A stretch of 64,000 nucleotides of DNA from NCBI GenBank assembly GCA_963790045.1, contig CAWBMS010000008.1, forward strand, positions 528,604 through 592,603, given 5' to 3'. This document shows, in pieces, positions 58,209 through 64,000 of the stretch. The notes beneath the pieces were generated by a model, which was not told the DNA's origin, made no database searches, and saw only the letters and a list, made by a program, of their open reading frames with translations. The first letter of the stretch is position 1; every line of letters starts with the position of its first letter. The stretch comes from DATKMP01 sp963790045 (GTDB taxonomy: Bacteria > Bacteroidota > Ignavibacteria > UBA10030). The position numbers and the translations under genes were made by a program.

Positions 58209-59486
58209 TTAATATTGTCCCGTTCGTTTAAATTTTTCAATCGATACCGCCTGTTTGATAAAAAACTCTTTCGGAAACTTCAAAACAATTCCCATCTGCT
58301 TCGCTTTCGCCTTTAATTTATGTGAAAGGTCTATTATCTGCAATATCTGCTTCCCGTAACTGTTGTCGATGGATACAATCTCTCCCATCATCTCCGCTTC
58401 ATCATTCTGGCGTTGTATGTCGGGAGATATATGATTGGTAACTTGCGGTGCATCCATCGTTGCGTCAATGTTATCTAATATTTTCGATGCAGGAGTTTGG
58501 GGTATAGGATTACCACTCTTTGTTAATTGTACGTATTGGTCTAACGACATGACAGGTTGCTTCGGTTGAAGATTCGGATTGGCTCTAACTTGCGGCGAAA
58601 ACTGGTTCTCCGAATGCCGATTCACAACACCATATTCTCTTTTTACTTCTTGTATTCTCTCATATCGAGTGCTGTCTAATTCTATCGCTTTCTCACGATA
58701 ATATTCACCCAGATTCCAGTATGCTCCGGCATACGTTGTATCATACTTTAAAATTAACTGCGTGTAATAGATCGCTTTATCCAGATCATTTTTCTTCTCT
58801 TTAAAATATCGCGCATTTGCATCAAGTAATGATGCGATATATTCTTTATTGGTAAGTGTTCTTTCATACACTCCATTTTTTATCGCTTTCTTTGTTTCTC
58901 CTGCATCTCTTGCATATCGCCACGTTGGGATATATCCTCCGCCGCAGGTCGCTTCAATATTATCTTCCTTTAATCCTTTTTGAATATAGCGGCAGTAAAA
59001 ATGTTTGGCGCTTCTCACGGGTTTGATCGGCCAGCCAAGCCGTTGTGCCAAAACAAGATGAAGCATCGGCATCGTAACGCATGAGCCGAGCTTGGTGGCA
59101 ATATATCCATTCAGGAATTGGTCAATGGTGCTGTCTGCATCAAGGTCGTCAAGATTGTAGGTAAAAGTAATAGAATCATTCCACCATCCCGCGCGATACA
59201 GATAAGAGTTCATCAACGATATACGAGTCAATGGATCGGTAACGCCTTTACTATAATCTTGAATTCTGGCAACCATATAATCAATGATGTAATTAAAGCG
59301 ATTGATATTTAACTGCGGATAAGCATCTTTTGCCAGAACAAGACAGGCAGTTCCGAGATCAATACTGTCTTCCGGCATGGCAAGTATCTGTTCAATCGTA
59401 ATTGTTGAATCAATCTTCGGTTGAGCATACAGAGATGTACCAAACGATATGATGCTAAGAAATAATATTTTTATTGCAGTATTCAC
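58209..59486 (-). CDS. Exported transglutaminase-like (SirB1-like)/TPR protein
   Basis: 425 residues, GTG start with AGGATG 6 bases upstream, signal peptide ending GTSLYAQ. Residues 130-190 resemble the SirB1/transglutaminase-type core: LGSCVTMPMLHLVLAQRLGW with a possible catalytic Cys, then RSAKHFYCRYIQKG with a His. A TPR-like part follows (LDKAIYYTQLILKYDTTYAG, then AYWNLGEYYREKA). The C-terminus is low-complexity and then helical. It is the head gene of the mini-Rhs transcription unit. A cysteine protease or cross-linking function in toxin processing is possible but speculative. Confidence 0.6.
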   Translation of the reverse strand: MNTAIKILFLSIISFGTSLYAQPKIDSTITIEQILAMPEDSIDLGTACLVLAKDAYPQLNINRFNYIIDYMVARIQDYSKGVTDPLTRISLMNSYLYRAGWWNDSITFTYNLDDLDADSTIDQFLNGYIATKLGSCVTMPMLHLVLAQRLGWPIKPVRSAKHFYCRYIQKGLKEDNIEATCGGGYIPTWRYARDAGETKKAIKNGVYERTLTNKEYIASLLDANARYFKEKKNDLDKAIYYTQLILKYDTTYAGAYWNLGEYYREKAIELDSTRYERIQEVKREYGVVNRHSENQFSPQVRANPNLQPKQPVMSLDQYVQLTKSGNPIPQTPASKILDNIDATMDAPQVTNHISPDIQRQNDEAEMMGEIVSIDNSYGKQILQIIDLSHKLKAKAKQMGIVLKFPKEFFIKQAVSIEKFKRTGQY

Positions 59487-60094
59487 CGAATCATCCTACA
59501 AAATACTTTTCAAACTTGCACCTACCCGTTCGGGTAGTTTTGTATGAAAATATTTTAATCTTTAGCTCCCACTTTCCCTATCTCCTTTTTCACCATGTAA
59601 CCCTTTATAATCTGTTTGAACTAAATTTATTTGGTGAATCCTTAAATGATTTTATGCAATTCTAATTAAAAACGCAAATTAAATTTCATTGGTTTATATC
59701 TTTCAATCTATCACTGATTTTTATTTCTTCTTAACACTTGATTTTCTTCCGGCTTTGCTCTTACCGTGGGTTATAATAGTTGAGAGATAAAAAGAGAAAG
59801 CAGACTTCCGTCATAGCGTGTGATATTGCCTATAGAATAATCCGCTTTTATTTAAGTGGAGATGGTATAGCGTAAAACCGTCTTTAACTTTTCCTTTTCA
59901 GTTCGGTGTGCATTGGTGTCACCTTTTCAAAGTAGCTCTGCTTTTGCACGGATACTTTGAAAAGATTTCCTAGCGTTCAGTTGAGCATAGTCTTTGCGAG
60001 CAAGCGCAGCGAGTGAGATTCATTTGCGTTTCTATTGAGGGCGTTGGGAACAAGACGAGAGATATGAACAATAACTACGGTAGCCGCAGGACCA
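59487..60094. other. Intergenic region without recognised gene
   Basis: About 600 bases between the divergent transglutaminase-like gene and the SAM-regulated operon. It should include the promoter of the mini-Rhs unit. Short repeats such as ACTTTGAAAAG occur twice (near 59930 and 59954), but I find no coding frame of interest or RNA signature before the 56-bp repeat at 60095. Confidence 0.5.
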
Positions 60095-60150
60095 GCCAAA
60101 CGGCGGGTAAATTTATTCCTGCGCTCGCAACCGTAAATGTTGCGGCTACC
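60095..60150. repeat. Dispersed 56-bp intergenic repeat, copy 2
   Basis: Same length and layout as 52186-52241. The flanks add an inverted repeat GGTAGCCGCA (60079-60088) / TGCGGCTACC (60141-60150), so this copy can fold into one long hairpin. Confidence 0.65.
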
Positions 60151-60160
60151 TTTGGTAAAG

Positions 60161-60193
60161 AACCTTGCGAAGGTTGGGAACCTTCGCAAGGTT
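60161..60193. repeat. Compound palindrome, 15-bp perfect arms
   Basis: AACCTTGCGAAGGTT (60161-60175), GGG, AACCTTCGCAAGGTT (60179-60193). Each arm is itself nearly palindromic. It lies just before the promoter at 60202 and could be a terminator for read-through, a protein-binding site or a mobile palindrome. Confidence 0.6.
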
Positions 60194-60201
60194 TGTACGG
60201 C

Positions 60202-60230
60202 TTGACAAACGGTCTGTGTCTTGCTATATT
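60202..60230 (+). promoter_or_regulatory. Consensus promoter of the SAM-regulated operon
   Basis: TTGACA (60202-60207), 17-base spacer, TATATT (60225-60230): near-perfect sigma-70 consensus. Predicted start near 60237, about 50 bases before the riboswitch. Confidence 0.8.
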
Positions 60231-60287
60231 AAAGGTGTAAGTTGCGCAAGCAAGTTACACGAATTGAAAACTTAATTCGAAAATAGC

Positions 60288-60404
60288 CTCTTATAGAGAA
60301 AGGCAGAGGGAACAGGCCCGTTGATGCCTTAGCAACCGGTCCCGATAAAATCGGGATGCTGGTGCTAAAACCTGCCCCGGCATTCGTCGTGGGAACGATA
60401 AGAG
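60288..60404 (+). ncRNA. SAM-I (S-box) riboswitch
   Basis: P1 strands CTCTTAT (60288-60294) and ATAAGAG (60398-60404) enclose the S-box core: AGAGAAAGGCAGAGGGAACA, GGCCCGTTGATGCCTTAGCA with ACCGG, a variable hairpin CCCGATAAAATCGGG, then GGTGCTAAAACCTGCC. This follows the family pattern (GGCCC.ATGA..CC..GCAACC; GGTGC.AA.TCC.GC). It controls the methionine-branch genes downstream. Confidence 0.95.
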
Positions 60405-60417
60405 AAGATGCTCAAAC

Positions 60418-60446
60418 GCCTCTTCAGGAAATCTTCCCGACGAGGC
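60418..60446 (+). terminator. Riboswitch expression-platform terminator
   Basis: GCCTC (60418-60422) and GAGGC (60442-60446) with an inner GGAA/TTCC stem, followed by ATTTTCGTTTTA. It lies 13 bases after the aptamer, as expected for SAM-induced premature termination. Confidence 0.75.
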
Positions 60447-60488
60447 ATTTTCGTTTTAGAGAAGTTCTATCTAAAGCAGGAGTATCGC

Positions 60489-60572
60489 ATGAGAACCAAA
60501 GTAACCGTTTGTTTGCTGCACGGGCGCAGTGAACACAAAAAGATTTTATTCAAAGAAAGCTGCGAACAATGA
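60489..60572 (+). CDS. 27-residue leader ORF overlapping the aspartokinase start
   Basis: ATG at 60489, 7 bases after AGGAG, gives a 27-residue basic peptide (MRTKVTVCLLHGRS at the N-terminus, ending KESCEQ). Its TGA overlaps the ATG of the aspartokinase gene (ATGA at 60569-60572). The aspartokinase start itself has only a weak ribosome-binding site, so translation of the main gene probably depends on this small ORF. No homology known to me. Confidence 0.5.
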   Translation: MRTKVTVCLLHGRSEHKKILFKESCEQ

Positions 60573-63036
60573 AAATTTTAAAATTCGGCGGCACTTCTAT
60601 CGGCAGCGCGGAAAACATTCTCACAGCTGTCGGCATTATAGAAGAAGCGCAGCAGCGCGGCAGCGTTGTTGTCGTGGCGTCGGCAATGTCCGGTGTTACC
60701 AATCAATTGATCGAAGCAAGCCGCCTTGCGCACAAAGGCGATGAATCGGTACATTCAAACGCTGAACAACCTGCATCTTCTTCATAGCAGTACCGCCACA
60801 ACGCTTCTTGGCTCAGAAGATTCGCCAGCCCTCGCATTCATCGATAAAGCATTTGTCGAGATAGAAGATTTTATAAAGGGAATCTGGATTTTAGGAGAAC
60901 TGACAAACCGTACATTAGATTATGTGGTCAGCTACGGCGAACAGCTTTCGTGCAATATTCTTGCAGCAGCGTTAACGCAGCACCATATTCCTGCAGAGTA
61001 TGTCGATAGCCGGAAACTCATCATAGATATTTGAATTATAGTTCCGCATCGGTCAATTTTGATTTGACGAACTGGAATATTCTGAATTATTTTCGGGATA
61101 AAAAATCCGTTCAGGTTGTTACGGGATTTATCGCACTCGGTCCAAACAACGAAACCACAACGCTCGGCAGAGGCGGCTCGGATTATACGGCTTCCATTCT
61201 TGCCGCCGCGCTTCAAGCAGATGAGATTGAATCCTGGACAGATGTGAACGGCGTTCTCACCGCCGATCCGAGAAAAGTTTCCAATGCCTTCTCTCTCGAA
61301 TCGCTGACCTTTGAAGAAGCAATTGAGCTTTCCCATTTCGGCGCAAAAGTTATCCATCCGCCGACAATGCTGCCCGCCATGGAAAAGAATATTCCCATCC
61401 GCATCCGCAATACGTTTGAAAAAGAATTTCCCGGTACGGTGATTTCCAAACAGGCGCAGGAATCCGACCGCTTCCCTGTGAAAGGCATTGCCTGCATCGA
61501 TATTACTGTATTGTTGTTGAAAGTCAGCAGCGAAAGCTCGCTGCAAATTTCCTCCATCGCATCGCGCATCTTTGAAACGCTGGCGCTGTCAGAAAATCCA
61601 TGTACTGCTGACGACGCAATCTTCTTCCGAACCGAGCATCTGCATTGCCGTTGCGCCGCAAGACGCGCGCACCGCCCGCGAATTATTGCAAATTGAATTC
61701 CGCGTACAATTTCACAGCAGGCAAATTCATGCCATCACATCGGAAGACAATCATTCTGTCATCGCCATCGTCGGCAACCACGTGCAAAATGTCCCGGACG
61801 TAATCGGAAAAGTTTTCTCCGCGTTGGGGCGAAACGGTATTACGCCGGATGCGCTTTAGGTACGCTTTCTTCCGCCACCGCATCCTCGCACTCGTTATTG
61901 CACAGCGCGATCTGAAAAAAGCAATGTCGGCACTGCACGATCAATTGTTTCTTTCCAATTATAAAACGCTCAATCTGTTCTTCTCGGTCCCGGATTGGTG
62001 GAAACAGCGCTGCTCAATTTATTGCGGGAACAATCCGACTATACACGCATGGCATTGCGAACGCATATCAACGTCATCGGCATTGCCAACAGCAAGAAGA
62101 TGGTTTTTGTATGAACAAGGAATCGATATTACTGACTGGCATTCGTTGCTCACAAAGAGCAGTGAGCAATCCGAATCTCTTGTTGTCTTTACACAAAGAG
62201 TAAAACAGATGAATGCGGCAAATTCTGTTGTAGTCGATTGCACGGGTATCGAACCTGCCGGGCCAGCATTATCTTCCGTTTTTGGAAGCAAGTGTTTCCC
62301 TTGTAACACCAAGCAAGATCGCCAATACAAAATCTTGTACAAATTCTATCAACAGTTGCGTGAATCTGCGCAGCGCCATGGCGTTCAATTCCGTACAGCA
62401 CAAACGTCTGCGCCGCTTTGCCCGTCATCGAATCGATTCAGAACATTATTCACAACGGCGATACCATCGAGAAGATTGAAGCGGGCACTTTTGGGAACAC
62501 TCAGTTTTATTTTCAATCAGTTCAAGGCAGGGACCTTGTTTATGTACAGCGGTGATAGAAGCACAAAAGCGCGGATATAGTGAACCCGATCCGCGGATCG
62601 ATTTGAGCGGAACGGGTAATGTTGCTCGCAAGCTGTTGATATTGATTCGCGAAGCAGGATTCCCAAATGGAATACGAAGATATTCATATCGAACCATATT
62701 TACCGGAGGCCGTGTTCACCAATAATGATTTTTCCGCCGCTGTTCAAGGTGCAGATGAAGCATTTGCAACAGCGCAAAAGTACACGCCGAACAATCGGGC
62801 AAATGCAACTTGTGTATCTTGCACGATTTCAAAATGGCAAAGCGACCATCGGCCTGGAAGAAATTCCGAACGACCATCCGTTCGCACATCTGACCGGCAA
62901 CGACAACATCGTTGCGCTGACCACACGCACGTTGTATCGCATGCCGCTGGTGGTTCGCGGCGGAGGCGCGGGCGCGCCGTTGACTGCCGCCGGAATTTTT
63001 AACGATTTGTTGTTCTTATCGCATTCTATCAATTGA
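60569..63036 (+). CDS. thrA: Bifunctional aspartokinase/homoserine dehydrogenase, many frameshifts
   Basis: Catalyses the first and third steps of the aspartate pathway to methionine and threonine. In order along the region: aspartokinase opening MKILKFGGTSIGSAENIL, VSYGEQLSCNILAAAL, GFIALGPNNETTTLGRGGSD, NGVLTADPRKVSNAFS, ELSHFGAKVIHPPTM; ACT-type regulatory stretch QNVPDVIGKVFSALGRNGIT; homoserine dehydrogenase pieces NVIGIANSKKMVF, NSVVVDCTGIEPAG, VTPSKIANTKS and the end VALTTRTLYRMPLVVRGGGA with GAPLTAAGIFNDLL. The span equals about 820 codons, the length of E. coli ThrA. At least seven shifts interrupt it; the 5' part is least affected. The riboswitch ties it to the methionine branch, so metL could be a better name. 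Confidence 0.85.
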
Positions 63037-63043
63037 GGATTGT

Positions 63044-63954
63044 ATGAGCGTTGTCATTCCCAAAATTGATCATGCCCGCACAACATTGGAACAGCGCGGC
63101 GTCATCTGTCTTTCAGATGACGAAGCAAACCGCGCAGATATTCGACCGCTGCGCATCGGCATCCTCAATATTATGCCCAAAGGCGAAACTGTACGAGCCG
63201 TATCTCCTCTTTCCGTTAAGCAGAACGATTATCCAAATCGAACCTATCTGGCTGCGGCTGCACACGCACAAATATAAAACGACGGATCAATCGCATCTTG
63301 ATAAGAACTACGACTATTTTGAAAACACGATTGCGCATGCACCGTTAGACGGATTAGTAATAACCGGAGCACCAGTCGAAGAATTGCGGTATGAAGATGT
63401 GAATTATTGGAATGAAGTTACGACCATTTTGAATTACGCTAAAAACAATATCACCTCCACGCTCGGCATTTGTTGGGGCGGGTTGGCGCTTGCCAAAATG
63501 CTGGATATTGAAAAAGAAACTAACCCGAAAAAACTTTTCGGCATGTTCGAAACGTATAATCTTGATCGCACGCATCCGATCACAGGCGAAATGGACGATG
63601 TGTTCTGGTGTCCGCAAAGCAGACATTCGGGAATTTCCGACAAAGTATTAAAAGAGGAAGCACGGATGGATGGACGGATTTAATTTGCTGGCACATTCGG
63701 AACATGGCTGGCTACTCGATTTTTGAAAGCGCCGATCGACGATTCTTGATGCACCTTGGTCATCCGGAGATACGAAGCATTGCGATTAGTGGAACAAACA
63801 AGCGCGATGCAGCGCTCGGACGGACTGAATGATTCTGCCTCCCGCGAATGTTGACGTTGAACATCCGCGCAACCGCTGGCGCAGCCACGGGTTAGAATTT
63901 TTCTCGCAATGGGTTCGCTACAAAATTTACGAACCGACACGCTGGGGAAAATAA
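63044..63954 (+). CDS. metA: Homoserine O-acyltransferase (MetA family), frameshifted
   Basis: Acylates homoserine with acetyl- or succinyl-CoA, first committed step of methionine synthesis. GAGGA precedes the ATG. Family blocks: DIRPLRIGILNIMPK, LDGLVITGAPVEELRYEDVN and YWNEVTTIL, the cysteine nucleophile region TLGICWGGLALAKML, the His region WCPQSRHSGI, then GYSIFESADRRFLMHLGHPE and the end VEHPRNRWRSHGLEFFSQWV followed by RYKIYEPTRWGK to the stop 63954. Shifts near 63200, 63680, 63780 and 63835 split the roughly 300-residue protein. The Gly/Glu residue that separates acetyl- from succinyl-specific enzymes was not resolved. It lies 7 bases after the aspartokinase gene, in the same SAM-regulated operon. 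Confidence 0.88.
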
Positions 63955-64000
63955 TTATTTTCTGCGATAATACTTCTTGGGAACCACTTCAATATATATC

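Overview
The window looks like a chromosomal segment of a xylan-degrading member of the Bacteroidota/Chlorobiota/Ignavibacteria assemblage. Three secreted proteins end in the type IX secretion (T9SS) sorting tail NYPNPFNPTT...NVLGREV that is abundant in Ignavibacteria-like genomes. There is a large carboxypeptidase-regulatory/TonB-dependent receptor, and the ribosomal and polymerase gene orders are classical. The taxonomic placement is inference from motifs, not a computed phylogeny.

Layout. (1) 0-22 kb, all on the minus strand: rpmG-trpT-secE-nusG-rplKAJL-rpoBC, then rpsL-rpsG-fusA-tuf, then the S10/spc operon from rpsJ to a truncated rplX at the left edge. (2) 22-40 kb, minus strand: an accessory block with a GH10 xylanase, two paralogous T9SS-secreted proteins of beta-helix type, a three-gene operon (SurA/PpiC-like foldase, spermidine-synthase-like membrane protein, SGNH hydrolase with TPRs), and a TonB-dependent receptor preceded by a duplicated promoter/Cys-rich-peptide element. 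It also holds a spermidine-synthase-like gene remnant and an esterase remnant. The block lies between the tRNA cluster Thr-Tyr-Gly-Thr (40.05-40.40 kb) and rpmG, the place where tuf sits in many bacteria. A degenerate copy of the tRNA-Thr 3' end lies at the far border, so the block may be an old tRNA-anchored insertion. (3) 40.5-47 kb: a DUF2723 membrane protein, a tandem pair of 3-hydroxyacyl-CoA dehydrogenase-type proteins, a DUF1573-rhodanese-MauE/DoxX trio, a DUF2269-like membrane protein and a YbjQ protein. (4) 47-52 kb: a GH3 beta-xylosidase-like enzyme and a GH67 alpha-glucuronidase, which with the GH10 enzyme make a coherent glucuronoxylan pathway. (5) 52.4-59.5 kb, minus strand: an array of three small secreted mini-Rhs proteins. 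Each has a signal peptide joined directly to the Rhs terminal signature, then a different C-terminal domain with HExxH or a related motif. They alternate with small exported proteins that are immunity candidates, with a TonB C-terminal-domain protein at the distal end and a transglutaminase-like/TPR protein at the head. This is the best candidate for an undescribed system. (6) 60.2-64 kb: a consensus promoter, a SAM-I riboswitch with terminator, a 27-residue leader ORF, a bifunctional aspartokinase-homoserine dehydrogenase and metA.

Quality caveat: many genes that must be intact in a living cell (fusA, rpoB, rpoC, rplJ, the aspartokinase gene, metA) are split by single-base frameshifts, often in compensating pairs. 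They cluster at about 7-9, 12.5-15.7, 19.3, 22.8-24.8, 29.8, 33.2, 41-42 and 60.7-63.9 kb, and I see almost none from 42.6 to 60.5 kb. I read them as residual assembly indels, so coordinates of broken genes cover the whole reconstructed reading region.
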